Below are positions 17,991 through 27,759 of a DNA stretch of 40,594 bases, piece after piece. This DNA is from an archaeon (lineage in GTDB: Archaea > Nanobdellota > Nanobdellia > Pacearchaeales > GW2011-AR1): contig JAACWA010000012.1 in the NCBI GenBank assembly GCA_009992175.1, positions 1 to 40,594 of the forward strand, in the 5' to 3' direction. Under the pieces are notes generated by a model, which saw only the letters and a list, made by a program, of their open reading frames with translations, searched no databases and was not told the origin of the DNA. The position numbers were made by a program, and so were the translations under genes. How positions within the stretch are numbered: the first letter of the stretch is position 1; each line of letters begins with the position of its first letter.

Positions 17991-18078
17991 TTTTTTGCAG
18001 AAGACATAATAAATCAACTTCTAAGAGAAGGAATAAAAAAATCAAGAATTCATGAGGAGGTTTTTGATTTTAGATAAA

Positions 18079-18213
18079 ATGAGGTTTAAACGTTTAAAGC
18101 TTCTTGTCGCAATTACAATTGTTGCATTTATTCTTGTAATTGCAAATATCTTGGTTTTTAGTAATTTCCAAAATAATCTAATTGCTGTTCCAAATAAAAA
18201 TCAAACAGATTAA
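18079..18213 (+). CDS. Small single-TM protein (44 aa)
   Basis: MRFKRLKLLVAITIVAFILVIANILVFSNFQNNLIAVPNKNQTD*; below the ORF-track size cut. Confidence 0.5.
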   Translation: MRFKRLKLLVAITIVAFILVIANILVFSNFQNNLIAVPNKNQTD

Positions 18214-18307
18214 ATAATTAAAGCAACCTCATCACCAGTAGTTACCTCCAAATTTAGAACAAGAGCTTCATAATAAGAAATAAAAACTCCCCTTTTCTTT
18301 TAAGGGT

Positions 18308-18583
18308 ATGAAAAAATCTATTCGTCTTTATATTTCAGGATTAGTTCAAGGAATTTTTTTTAGAAGTTTCATTAAAGAAAATGCTGAAAAATTGAATATT
18401 AAAGGTTTTGTAAGAAATTTAGAAGATGGAAGAGTAGAAGTTTTTATTGAAGGAAATTCTGAAGATGTGACTAAAATGGTTGCACTTTGTAAAAAGGGAC
18501 CAAGGCATTCTCAAGTAAAAAAAGTAGAAGAAAAAAGTGAACGTTTTCAAGATTTAAAATCATTCAAGGTTTTGCATATTTAA
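18308..18583 (+). CDS. acyP: Acylphosphatase
   Basis: ISGLVQGIFFRSFIKENAEKLNIKGFVRNLEDGRVEVFIEG. Confidence 0.95.
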   Translation: MKKSIRLYISGLVQGIFFRSFIKENAEKLNIKGFVRNLEDGRVEVFIEGNSEDVTKMVALCKKGPRHSQVKKVEEKSERFQDLKSFKVLHI

Positions 18584-18602
18584 AATAAAAAGAGGAAAAA
18601 AA

Positions 18603-19019
18603 ATGATTTATACTAATTCAGATGGAGGAGCAAGGGGAAATCCCGGACCAGCAGGAATAGGAATAATTGTTAGGAACGAGGACAAAATTATTGAAGAATA
18701 TGCAGAGGTTTTAAAAAAGACAACAACAAACAATGTTGCAGAGTATAAGGCATTAATCAAAGCCTTAGAAATAGCATCAAAACATACTCAAGGAGAAATT
18801 ACTTGTGTTCTTGATTCTGAACTTGTAGTCAATCAACTTTTGGGAAAGTATAGTGTAAAAAGTCCTCCACTAATGAAACTCTTTCTTGAAGTTCAAAAAG
18901 TTCAAAATAGGTTTGACAAAATTACCTACAAACACGTTAGAAGAACAGATGAAAATCAAAAATATGTTGATTACCTTCTAAATCAAAAATTAGATGCAAA
19001 ATTTGGAAAAAGAAAATAA
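18603..19019 (+). CDS. rnhA: Ribonuclease HI
   Basis: NSDGGARGNPGPAGIGI, NNVAEYKALIKAL, LDSELVVNQL. Confidence 0.93.
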   Translation: MIYTNSDGGARGNPGPAGIGIIVRNEDKIIEEYAEVLKKTTTNNVAEYKALIKALEIASKHTQGEITCVLDSELVVNQLLGKYSVKSPPLMKLFLEVQKVQNRFDKITYKHVRRTDENQKYVDYLLNQKLDAKFGKRK

Positions 19020-19301
19020 TTAATTTTTTAAAATTACAATATACCTTTGTTTTTCATAATCAAACAAATATTCATTTGGTTGGTTTGTGTCAATTTTAAA
19101 TCCCATTTCTGGAGAAAAAATATATCCTTTTTTTAAACTTTCCAAAACAATTTTTGAGTCCCTATAATAAACTTTAAGTTTAGGAATTTTTACTTCAAAG
19201 AATAAATCAGGAAGTTTTTCAAGTTTCTTTTCCATTTCAAGGACATTATTTAATCCATCAAGTGTTCCATCTTCCCCAAATGTTATTCCATCCAAATTCA
19301 T
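19020..19301 (-). CDS. Hypothetical protein
   Basis: ORF track only. Confidence 0.5.
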   Translation of the reverse strand: MNLDGITFGEDGTLDGLNNVLEMEKKLEKLPDLFFEVKIPKLKVYYRDSKIVLESLKKGYIFSPEMGFKIDTNQPNEYLFDYEKQRYIVILKN

Positions 19302-19384
19302 AAAGGATTAAATTTTACCCTATTTTTAACCTTTATTGTTATCTAACCAACAAAAATATAAACCGCATTTCCTCTAATATTAAC

Positions 19385-20899
19385 ATGGGACGTGAAGAAC
19401 AAATTGTTGAAGAAAGAATAAAGAAAATTGAAGAATTAAAGAAATCCGGAATTAATCCTTATTCCCACAGGTTTCCATTAGAAGAAAAAAGAAATCATTC
19501 TAATGAAATAAAGGAAAAGTATTCTAAATTAAAAATTGAAGAGAAATCAAAATCAAGTGAAGTTGTTGCTGGAAGAGTTATGATGAAAAGAGACTTTGGA
19601 AAGATTTCATTTATGACTTTGCAAGATTTGAAGGGGAATATCCAACTTGTTTTTCAAACAGGAGCTACTCCAAAAGAAGTAATTGAATTATCTAAAAAAG
19701 TTGATTCCGGAGATATTGTTGGGGTGAAAGGAAACCCAATAAAAACTAAAACTGGTGAGGTTTCTGTTCTTGTTAAAGAACTTTTTATTTTAACAAAATC
19801 AATTCTCCCATTGCCTGACAAACACAATGGTTTGAAAGATGAAGATGAAAAACTCAGAAAAAGATATTTGGATATAATTATGAATGAGGAAGTTAAAGAG
19901 ATTTTTCTAAAAAAACAAATTTTCTGGTCTACTATGAGAAATTTCTTAATTAAGAGAGGGTTTTTGGAAGTTGAAACTCCGGTTTTAGAAAATTCTGCAG
20001 GTGGAGCTGCTGCAACACCTTTCAAAACTCATCACAATGCACTTGACCTAGATGTTTATTTAAGAATTTCAATGGGAGAACTTTGGCAAAAAAAATTAAT
20101 TGTTGCAGGTTTTGAAAAAACTTTTGAGATTGGACGTCAATTTAGAAATGAGGGGATGGATGCTGAACATTTGCAAGACTATTCCCAGATGGAATTTTAC
20201 TATGGTTATGCTAATTTTGAAGATGGAATGAAATTAGTTGAAGAAATGTACAAAGAAGTGACTAAAGCGGTTTTAGGCACCCTCAAATTTGAAAGAACTG
20301 GACATAAGATTGATCTTGGAAAAAAATGGGTAATTTATGACTTTGAGAGTTTAATAAAAGAAAAAACAAAAATTGACATTTACAAGGCAACTAAATCAGA
20401 AATTCAAAAAAAGTTAAAAGAATTGTCCCAAAGGGATGACCCTAAGGGGCCTAAAATTGATTTTGATTCAAAACAAGAGAAGTGGAGACTAGTTGATTTA
20501 CTTTGGAAATATTGTAGAAAAACTCTTTCGGGTCCAGGATTTTTAGTTGGGCAACCTGTTGAATTGGTTCCACTTGCAAAAAGAAAAGAAAGTGATCCAA
20601 GAAAAGTTGAGCAGTTTCAAGTTATTTTGGCAGGAAGTGAAGTTGGAAACGGTTACAGCGAACTTAATGACCCAATTGATCAAGAGAACAGATTCAAAGA
20701 ACAGCGTGAACTTGGAGAAAAAGGGGACACTGAAGCAATGGAACACGACACAAGCTTTGTTGAAGCCTTGAAGTACGGAATGCCTCCAGCTTGTGGTTTT
20801 GGGGTTAGTGAACGTCTATTTAGTTTTTTAATGAACAGACCAATAAGAGAATGTGTCCTTTTTCCTTTGATGAAACCTGAAATTGAAGAAAAGAAATAA
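19385..20899 (+). CDS. lysS: Lysyl-tRNA synthetase, class II
   Basis: FLEVETPVLENSAGGAAATPFKTHHNALDLDVYLRIS; FEIGRQFRNEGMDAEHLQDYSQMEFY; GVSERLFSFLMNRPIRE. Confidence 0.96.
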   Translation: MGREEQIVEERIKKIEELKKSGINPYSHRFPLEEKRNHSNEIKEKYSKLKIEEKSKSSEVVAGRVMMKRDFGKISFMTLQDLKGNIQLVFQTGATPKEVIELSKKVDSGDIVGVKGNPIKTKTGEVSVLVKELFILTKSILPLPDKHNGLKDEDEKLRKRYLDIIMNEEVKEIFLKKQIFWSTMRNFLIKRGFLEVETPVLENSAGGAAATPFKTHHNALDLDVYLRISMGELWQKKLIVAGFEKTFEIGRQFRNEGMDAEHLQDYSQMEFYYGYANFEDGMKLVEEMYKEVTKAVLGTLKFERTGHKIDLGKKWVIYDFESLIKEKTKIDIYKATKSEIQKKLKELSQRDDPKGPKIDFDSKQEKWRLVDLLWKYCRKTLSGPGFLVGQPVELVPLAKRKESDPRKVEQFQVILAGSEVGNGYSELNDPIDQENRFKEQRELGEKGDTEAMEHDTSFVEALKYGMPPACGFGVSERLFSFLMNRPIRECVLFPLMKPEIEEKK

Positions 20900-20923
20900 A
20901 ATTAATTTTTATTTAAAACTTTC

Positions 20924-21241
20924 TCAATCTTTTTTTATTTTTTCTTTAAGTCTTACGTCCTCAGGAAACTTTTCTCTAATTATTTTCTCAATCCCTTTTT
21001 TGTCTCCGTTTCTTCCGGCATCAAAGAATTTATTCAAAACATCTTTTTCTACTCCAAAAAATATTGCATCAGGGTCTCTTTTAAGGGGGTTGTAATCTGA
21101 AGACATTGGCATAACAAAAGGGTTTCCCTCTTCTTTTATAGCAACCCCTTTTTGAGATTTGGGGTCGTAATAGAAAACTTTTCCAAAGGGATTTTTCTCA
21201 ATATAAACTAATTCTACCATGAAAAAGGGTGTAAAAAACAA
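20924..21241 (-). CDS. Hypothetical protein
   Basis: ORF track; likely starts at the internal Met of MVELVYIEKN. Confidence 0.5.
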   Translation of the reverse strand: MFFTPFFMVELVYIEKNPFGKVFYYDPKSQKGVAIKEEGNPFVMPMSSDYNPLKRDPDAIFFGVEKDVLNKFFDAGRNGDKKGIEKIIREKFPEDVRLKEKIKKD

Positions 21242-21277
21242 TTTTTAAGGGTTTGGATATTCTAAAAGGGGGTAAAA

Positions 21278-22945
21278 TTATCTTCCACCGCCTCCACCTC
21301 CGCCAAAGCCACCTCCTCCAGCGCCTCCAAATCCTCCTCCCATTCCTCCGCCAAAGCCACCGCCAGAACTTGGAGAGTATCCAGCGTTTGAGGTAAATGA
21401 AGCTGCAGAGATATAAACTGTGTTATATGAATTATATTCGGTAGCGGTTATTATTTTTGCATCTCTAAGTTGTTTTAAAACTTTTTTTGCAATTCCAAGT
21501 GCAGAAGCATAAACTAAAACGTGACCCCAAATTATAACTGACTCCTTTGGATACCTTTTCATCATTCCATTTCCCTTAAGATATTTTTTAAAGCCTTCCC
21601 ATCCCAAAAGCTCTTCATAATAACTTTCCCTATATTTAGTAAATACTGTTGTTGTAGAAACAACAAAAAACAGAATTATTAGAATTCCAAAAGAAATGGC
21701 AAGCCAAAACAAAGAAGGAAATATTGAAAAAATAAAAACAAAAAAAGTGAGTAAAAATCCAAAAATTCTTACAAAAATGTTTCCAACTTCATTAATATAT
21801 TCTTTTCTTTTTTCTTTTACTTTTTTTTGCAAATTTCTATACTCTGAATTAAGCCATGAAAAGTTTCCAACCTCGTTAGATGCTCCTCGAAAGTTAAGGT
21901 ACTCTCCATCTTTATTTCTCTCTGAAGATTCCTTGTATAGTTTTTTCAATATTTTCAAGAAATCTTTTTCTATTTCATCAAGATTTGGCTGAATTAAGTC
22001 TTTGTTTATTTTGATATAAGTTTCATCTCCAAAAAATTTCTTTTTCTTTGTTTTTAAATCAATTATTTTTCTTTTGTATAAATCCATTATGAGTGCAGAA
22101 GTAAAATTTTTATCTATAACTGAAAATGGAGGATTAAAATAGGCTGCAACTTCCCACCCCTTTCTTTCTCTAGGGTAAAAACTAATTTCTTTTGGAATTT
22201 TTTTAGTTAATCTTTCCTTTCCAAAGAAAAACCATGAAAAAAAGAATAAGAAAAAAGGAATTAATGAAACAATCAAATTTCCAAAAATTTTTCCTGCCGA
22301 ACTATTATACTCAAAATTACTCAAAATCGTCTCTGTCCCGTATTGTTTTTCAGTTGGAAGGTAAATAATAACATCTTCAAAAGGATAATATTTATTTTTG
22401 GAAATAATATTTGAAGAGAGGACAAAATTTTCTCCTTTTGTCAAGGTTGGATGTTTATAACTACTATAAACAACAAATTTCAAATATTTTTTTCCTTTCA
22501 CCAAAAAAGTTGTTGGAGGATTTCCCAAATAGGTTCCACCTATAGAATAAGTTTTTCCCACACCAAATCCAAAATTATTTCCAAAACTACATCCATATTC
22601 ATTGTTTTCAGTGTAGGGAAGGCAATTTATTTTATTTAGATTTCCATCATAACATTCTCCATCATAGGTTCTAAAATATCTCTCTCCTTTCTCACAAGTT
22701 AAAGAAGTCATTTCAATTTTTCCTCCACCGTCACTTTCCGAAACAGGGTCAACAAAACTTCTGTAAAGAGTGTGATAACTTTGGTCTGGAGTATAGACCA
22801 ATCTTTCATTGATATTATTTCCTACTGAATCAATTTTAGATGAAGAAAAGGTAAAAGGAGTTGAAAAAAGATGTGAATACAATGAAATTAATCCAACAAA
22901 AAATAAAATTGTTAAACAAATTATAACAATAGTTTTTTCTCTCAT
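21278..22945 (-). CDS. DUF2207-type membrane protein with Gly-rich C-terminus
   Basis: Signal/TM N-terminus, paired TMs, C-terminal GGGFGGGMGGGFGGAGGGGFGGGGGGGR. Confidence 0.8.
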   Translation of the reverse strand: MREKTIVIICLTILFFVGLISLYSHLFSTPFTFSSSKIDSVGNNINERLVYTPDQSYHTLYRSFVDPVSESDGGGKIEMTSLTCEKGERYFRTYDGECYDGNLNKINCLPYTENNEYGCSFGNNFGFGVGKTYSIGGTYLGNPPTTFLVKGKKYLKFVVYSSYKHPTLTKGENFVLSSNIISKNKYYPFEDVIIYLPTEKQYGTETILSNFEYNSSAGKIFGNLIVSLIPFFLFFFSWFFFGKERLTKKIPKEISFYPRERKGWEVAAYFNPPFSVIDKNFTSALIMDLYKRKIIDLKTKKKKFFGDETYIKINKDLIQPNLDEIEKDFLKILKKLYKESSERNKDGEYLNFRGASNEVGNFSWLNSEYRNLQKKVKEKRKEYINEVGNIFVRIFGFLLTFFVFIFSIFPSLFWLAISFGILIILFFVVSTTTVFTKYRESYYEELLGWEGFKKYLKGNGMMKRYPKESVIIWGHVLVYASALGIAKKVLKQLRDAKIITATEYNSYNTVYISAASFTSNAGYSPSSGGGFGGGMGGGFGGAGGGGFGGGGGGGR

Positions 22946-23019
22946 GAAAAAAGAAAAGATTTTTGAGTTTTTATATTTATTTCCACAAATCCTTTAAACT
23001 TTAAATCCTCTCCAAGTTT

Positions 23020-23601
23020 ATGTTACCAATCTCTAGAGAGAAAGCAATTGAAATTTTGAAGAGTCAAAATCCAGAAGAGTTTGATTTAATTCATTACAGG
23101 ATGTCTGAAGCAGTTATGAAAGAAGTTGCAAATTTACTTGGTGAAGACACTAATTATTTTGGAATGCTTGGACTTCTTCATGATGTAGATTGGACTTTAA
23201 CAAAAAAAGAGGTGTCAACACATTTAACTTTAGCTCCAGAGATCTTAGAAAGTTTAGGGTTTGATAAAGAATTTATAGAAATTGTTCTCTCACATGGATA
23301 TGGATTTGAAGCTTTGCCCGAATTAAAAAATAAGGTTCGGACAAAAAAAATTGAATGGGCTCTAGCTGCTTCAGAGACTCTGACTGGCTTAATTTATGCT
23401 TATGCATTAATGAGGAATAAAAGAGTTTCAGACATGCAAGTTAAAGGCTTAAAGAAAAAGTTTAAAGACAAAGCTTTTGCAGCGGGTTGTGACAGAGATA
23501 TTATTCTCGAAATTGAAAAGACAGGTTTAACACTGGATCAACTTTTTGAAGCAGGAATTACCGGAATTACAAAGATTAAAAGTGAAATTGGGTTGGAATA
23601 A
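23020..23601 (+). CDS. HD-domain (HDIG-type) hydrolase
   Basis: MLGLLHDVDWT and IVLSHGYGFEALP metal-binding motifs. Confidence 0.85.
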   Translation: MLPISREKAIEILKSQNPEEFDLIHYRMSEAVMKEVANLLGEDTNYFGMLGLLHDVDWTLTKKEVSTHLTLAPEILESLGFDKEFIEIVLSHGYGFEALPELKNKVRTKKIEWALAASETLTGLIYAYALMRNKRVSDMQVKGLKKKFKDKAFAAGCDRDIILEIEKTGLTLDQLFEAGITGITKIKSEIGLE

Positions 23602-23903
23602 TTATCTTTTTACAATGGATTCAATTGTATCTAAATTATAATGAGTTCCATTCATTTCAACCTTTTCTTTTTCACAAAACTTTGCAACACTTTCGTCCCA
23701 AGTTGAGGAACAATTAACATACCCTTTTTCAAGATGGATCCCCCCCTATAACCAGGATGTATTCTTCCAGGGTTCTTCATTTCTCCCCCAGAGATGTAAT
23801 TCTCTTGCCCCTTAATAACGATTTTTTGAGCGTCTGAAGTTAAAACAATCTTGACTAAATCCCCTTTTTTCAAGTCTTTTTTAGTAAATTCTTCCACATT
23901 CAT
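23602..23903 (-). pseudogene. Hypothetical gene, apparently frameshifted at a 7-C run (ORF track shows 23652..24035)
   Basis: Upstream part MNVEEFTKKDLKKGDLVKIVLTSDAQ...GRIHPGYRGG; a 1-nt shift at 23740-23746 opens IHLEKGYVNCSSTWDESVAKFCEKEKVEMNGTHYNLDTIESIVKR* ending next to the HD gene stop. Confidence 0.6.
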
Positions 23904-24009
23904 AACCTTATTTACAAATTCTAATTTATAAATAAATGTTGGATGAAAAAGATGGTTTGAAAAGTTAATCCATCCAAAATTTAATAAATAAGCAATTACT
24001 TCTCTTTCT

Positions 24010-24198
24010 ATGGGATTAATTGTTAAATCAAACATTAAAGGAATGGTAAAGCAACTTCAGAAGGGAAAAGAAGATGTGAGTTCTGTTGCTGAGGAAGTTG
24101 AAACTGCTCTTGAAATGAAAGTTGAAGAAATTTTAGAAGGAGCAATAAAAAGAGCAAAAGCAAATGGAAGACGAACACTTCAAGCTAGAGATTTATAA
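24010..24198 (+). CDS. Archaeal histone-fold (DUF1931-like) protein
   Basis: VKSNIKGMV...VSSVAEEVETALEMKVEEILEGAIKRAKANGRRTLQARDL. Confidence 0.8.
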   Translation: MGLIVKSNIKGMVKQLQKGKEDVSSVAEEVETALEMKVEEILEGAIKRAKANGRRTLQARDL

Positions 24199-24304
24199 AA
24201 CTCCAATATAACTTTTCTAAAATATATTTTCTATTATATATTTTAAAATATAACTTTGATAGTTTATCACAACATTTTTAACTAAATTTTTCTTTTATTG
24301 AATT

Positions 24305-24718
24305 ATGATTATAAAAAAAGAAGTGAAACCAAAAAAAGAGAAAAGAAAAGTTTCAACAAAATTTGCAGGAATTTTAGCTATAATTTCAATTACAGGTTTT
24401 TTAGAAATAATTTTAACAAGATTTTTTGAAATTACAATAACTGCCTACTCTGCGTTTTTATGGCTCCTCATCATGGGGTTTGGTTTTATCATTGTTTCAA
24501 AACCAAAGTCTCTTTATATGGCTTCAAAAAAGAAGTTTGATGAAACTAGTTTTTCAAGATTAACTACACTTGTTTTAGGAGTAATTGCAATTGCCGCTGC
24601 AATTTTAAGTTTGCCTTTTGTAAACGTGAACCATCCTATTCTTTCAGCTTCGATGGGAATAATCTCCATTATTGCAATAATTTTTATAATTGTTCAAACT
24701 TGGATAATAAGGGAATAG
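24305..24718 (+). CDS. Hypothetical four-TM membrane protein
   Basis: Four hydrophobic segments. Confidence 0.6.
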   Translation: MIIKKEVKPKKEKRKVSTKFAGILAIISITGFLEIILTRFFEITITAYSAFLWLLIMGFGFIIVSKPKSLYMASKKKFDETSFSRLTTLVLGVIAIAAAILSLPFVNVNHPILSASMGIISIIAIIFIIVQTWIIRE

Positions 24719-24759
24719 TTTAATATATCTTTTACAAAGTATATTTTACAAAAGATATT

Positions 24760-25278
24760 ATGGAAAAAATAAATAAAAAAAGAGTTGATAAATTAGTTGG
24801 AAATATTAATGATTCTGATAAAGAAGTTTCCTGGGAAGAAGGTCAACCAAAGTTTAAATCAAAATTAAAAATACAAAAAGGAAAAAGTTCAAGAGCACGT
24901 GGAGCAAGGTTTGAATTGAAAGTAAGGCATGACCTTGAAGAAAAAGGAAGGTTTATTGATAAATGGAACAATAATGTTGACTTAGAATCTCAAAAAATGG
25001 TTATTGCAAAAAAGAAATTCAATCCTTTCTTAAAAGCAATGACGTTGGGAACAGGTTTTCCAGATTTTATTTCGATTGCTCATGTAAGGGATGAATTTTA
25101 TAGTGTTATTGGGGTGGAATGCAAAATAAATGGAATTCTTTCTAAAACAGAAAAAGAAAAATGCATTTGGTATTTAGAAAAAAAGGTTTTTTCTCAAATT
25201 TGGATTGCAAAAGAAAAAAGAAATGGAAAAAAAATTGAAATAGAATACGTTGATTTTAAAGAGAGATATATTAAGTAA
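24760..25278 (+). CDS. PD-(D/E)XK nuclease, Holliday-junction-resolvase-like
   Basis: ARGARFELKVRHDLEEKG, GFPDFISI, VIGVECKING, KKVFSQIWIA: E...D...ExK core. Confidence 0.6.
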   Translation: MEKINKKRVDKLVGNINDSDKEVSWEEGQPKFKSKLKIQKGKSSRARGARFELKVRHDLEEKGRFIDKWNNNVDLESQKMVIAKKKFNPFLKAMTLGTGFPDFISIAHVRDEFYSVIGVECKINGILSKTEKEKCIWYLEKKVFSQIWIAKEKRNGKKIEIEYVDFKERYIK

Positions 25279-25321
25279 ATTTCAATAAAATTTAAAAAAT
25301 ATTTATTCCTAGTTAAAGCAG

Positions 25322-26188
25322 ATGAAGAAACTCGTGTTGGTATTTTTACTCATTTTGTTTTTAGTTAATTTTGTCTCTGCAGTAAGAATAAATGAAATAA
25401 TGTATAAACCTGATTTTTCCCAAAGTTATAATGAGTGGATTGAATTATATAATGATGAGTCGGAAGAAATTAATTTGTCTGAGTTTAGTTTATGTGAAAA
25501 AAATTTGGTAGCTGGATATGTTAACAGGCAGGGAGAAATTCAAAATGATGGAGGCTTGATACTTGGAGCAGGAGGGTTTGCATTAATCACAGATGGAGGA
25601 AGTAGTGGAACGGAGGTTTACGAAAATTTTGATGTGGGTCTAGAAACTCTTGCAATTCATGTTGAGTCTGCAACTTTGTGTGGGGGTTTGACGGACGCTG
25701 GAAAGATTCTGACCTTGGAAAAAGGGGATGAAACTTATGAAGAATTGGCTTACTCTGATGATGTTGAAAAAGGATATAGTTTGGAATTTAAGGAGGGCAA
25801 ATTTTTGAAAAGTCAGAATATTCATGGAACTCCTGGAGAAGAAAATTCCGATTCAAATCTCCCAGAAACTAACGAATCAACTTCAGATCCAAAAGAAAAC
25901 TCTTCCAATGAACCAGAAGAGGAAGTTATTTCCAAAGAAACTTCCGATGAAGTTGAAAATTCAAATAAAAATCAAAAAATTATTGTTCCATCGATTAAAG
26001 AAACAAAAGAAGAAGAAAATTTATCTCTTCCAATAAGATTAAATCCAAAAGATATAAAAACTCAAAATTCTCTTCAGAATGAAGAGAAGAAAGATTATTC
26101 AAAATATCTCTTTTTTATATTTTGTTTAGTTCTTTTGTTACTCTATATTATAAAATTTAGGAAAAGAAAAAATGAGTGGAAAACTTGA
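25322..26188 (+). CDS. Lamin-tail (LTD) domain surface protein with C-terminal TM anchor
   Basis: Signal peptide; VRINEIMYKPDFSQSYNEWIELYNDESEEINLSEFSLCE; charged linker; TM plus basic tail. Confidence 0.8.
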   Translation: MKKLVLVFLLILFLVNFVSAVRINEIMYKPDFSQSYNEWIELYNDESEEINLSEFSLCEKNLVAGYVNRQGEIQNDGGLILGAGGFALITDGGSSGTEVYENFDVGLETLAIHVESATLCGGLTDAGKILTLEKGDETYEELAYSDDVEKGYSLEFKEGKFLKSQNIHGTPGEENSDSNLPETNESTSDPKENSSNEPEEEVISKETSDEVENSNKNQKIIVPSIKETKEEENLSLPIRLNPKDIKTQNSLQNEEKKDYSKYLFFIFCLVLLLLYIIKFRKRKNEWKT

Positions 26189-26678
26189 TGAAGTTAAACT
26201 AACTGCAGTAATGATTCTAGAGGTAATGGGAAGACCAAAAGAACACTTAATTGAGACATTGCAAAAATTGTTAACCCAAATAAAAGAAGAAAAAGGATTA
26301 GAAATAATTTCTCAAAAAGTCAATGATCCAGTTTTAGTAAAAGATCAAAAAGACTTATTCATCACTTTTGCTGAAATAGAAATAGAAGTAGATGACCCCC
26401 TTCTCCTCGCAATTTTAATGTTTAAGTATATGCCTTCACATATGGAAATAATTGAACCTGAAAAGTTCATTATGACAAATTATGGATTTGGAGATATTCT
26501 AAATGAATTAACAAGAAGGTTACACCGGTATGAGGAATTAATAAGAGTTGTTCAAATGCAGTTAGAAGCTCAGGGAAAAGGTTTTTCTCAAATTCTTCCA
26601 GCTGAGGCTCCAAAAGAAGAAGATAAAAAAGTAAATAAAAAAGAATCACCTAAAAAGAAAAGTAAATCAAAAAAATAA
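26172..26678 (+). CDS. Conserved-looking hypothetical protein with Lys-rich tail
   Basis: 17-bp overlap with previous ORF; soluble helical protein. Confidence 0.6.
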   Translation: MSGKLDEVKLTAVMILEVMGRPKEHLIETLQKLLTQIKEEKGLEIISQKVNDPVLVKDQKDLFITFAEIEIEVDDPLLLAILMFKYMPSHMEIIEPEKFIMTNYGFGDILNELTRRLHRYEELIRVVQMQLEAQGKGFSQILPAEAPKEEDKKVNKKESPKKKSKSKK

Positions 26679-27758
26679 TTATTTCTTAAAAAATCCACCA
26701 GGACTCATCCTTGTTTTTGAAAATTTTGATTTAAAAAACCAAAGAAGGAAAATTGCAGTTATTCCAATTAAAACCCATCCAATAATTTTCCAAGTTGAAT
26801 TTGTAGATTTTTTTTCAATACATGTCCCCTCACAGCATTGACCAACTTTTCCATCAACTAAACTCCCACTACATTCTTGAGTGCTAGAACAAACTGGAAG
26901 GTTTTTTTCTATGCAGACATCTAAGAAGTCATTATTATCTGATTGGTTAGATTCATTTTGGATAGTTTCATTATTTTTTGTTTCGTTTGTTTCATTGTTT
27001 GTAGAGTTATTTTTATCATTTCCTGTTCCAAAAAGAATTTCCCACCAACTTCGAGTGTCATTGTTTTGAGTTTCATTCCCATTAGTTGAGTTAATACTTT
27101 CATTGTTAAAGTAAGTCTTGTTTTCAATTGGAATTTGATCTAAACTCGAATAAACAAGAGAAGAATAAGTGAGGTTGTCATAATTAAAAATAATTTTTTC
27201 AAAATTGTTTCCTCCATATGTTTTTAGTGTAACTTTTTTTGTTTCTCCTTCTTTAAGGCTAACTGTTTGTAAACTTGTTCCTTCAAGGCTATATAAAACA
27301 TCAATTTTTTTTGTTTCAAGGTTAGTTAATGTAAGGTTGTAATAATATTCGCTTGGTTTAGAAAGTGGAGGGGTGACCAAAACAAAAGCTTTTTTGTTCA
27401 AGATGTCAAAGTTTTTTGAAACATTGTCTTCAATTAATTCTCCTCCAGAATAATATTTTGCCCCTTTAATTTCAAGAGAATAATTTCCTGCTTCTTTTTC
27501 AAGAGGGATTACAAAAGAGATATAATAATCCCCTTCAATTTTTTCAAGTGAATAAGTTCCAAAAGAGGTGTCTAACCATCCCCTATAAAAATAAATGTTG
27601 TCTTTAGTTAAAGGAGTGTAAAAATTTCCAGAAACTTTAGCAATAAAGTTTTCTCCAAGAGAATAATTTGAATTAATTTCAATTTGAAGCGAAGAAACAA
27701 AACTTAAACTAAGCAAAATTAAAAATAAACCAAAAACAAGAAATAAAAATTTTTTCAT
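26679..27758 (-). CDS. Secreted/surface protein with C-terminal TM
   Basis: Signal peptide, Asn/Thr-rich N-glycosylatable region, Cys-containing module, TM. Confidence 0.65.
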   Translation of the reverse strand: MKKFLFLVFGLFLILLSLSFVSSLQIEINSNYSLGENFIAKVSGNFYTPLTKDNIYFYRGWLDTSFGTYSLEKIEGDYYISFVIPLEKEAGNYSLEIKGAKYYSGGELIEDNVSKNFDILNKKAFVLVTPPLSKPSEYYYNLTLTNLETKKIDVLYSLEGTSLQTVSLKEGETKKVTLKTYGGNNFEKIIFNYDNLTYSSLVYSSLDQIPIENKTYFNNESINSTNGNETQNNDTRSWWEILFGTGNDKNNSTNNETNETKNNETIQNESNQSDNNDFLDVCIEKNLPVCSSTQECSGSLVDGKVGQCCEGTCIEKKSTNSTWKIIGWVLIGITAIFLLWFFKSKFSKTRMSPGGFFKK

Positions 27759-27759
27759 T

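Noticed and set aside
21278-21380. Short tandem repeats (CCTCC/GCC-rich) as a possible satellite or CRISPR
   Set aside because: They encode the Gly-rich C-terminus of the DUF2207 protein.
24198-24300. AT-rich palindromes after the histone gene as replication origin elements
   Set aside because: Simple AT runs only; no ORB-like repeats or Cdc6 gene in the window.
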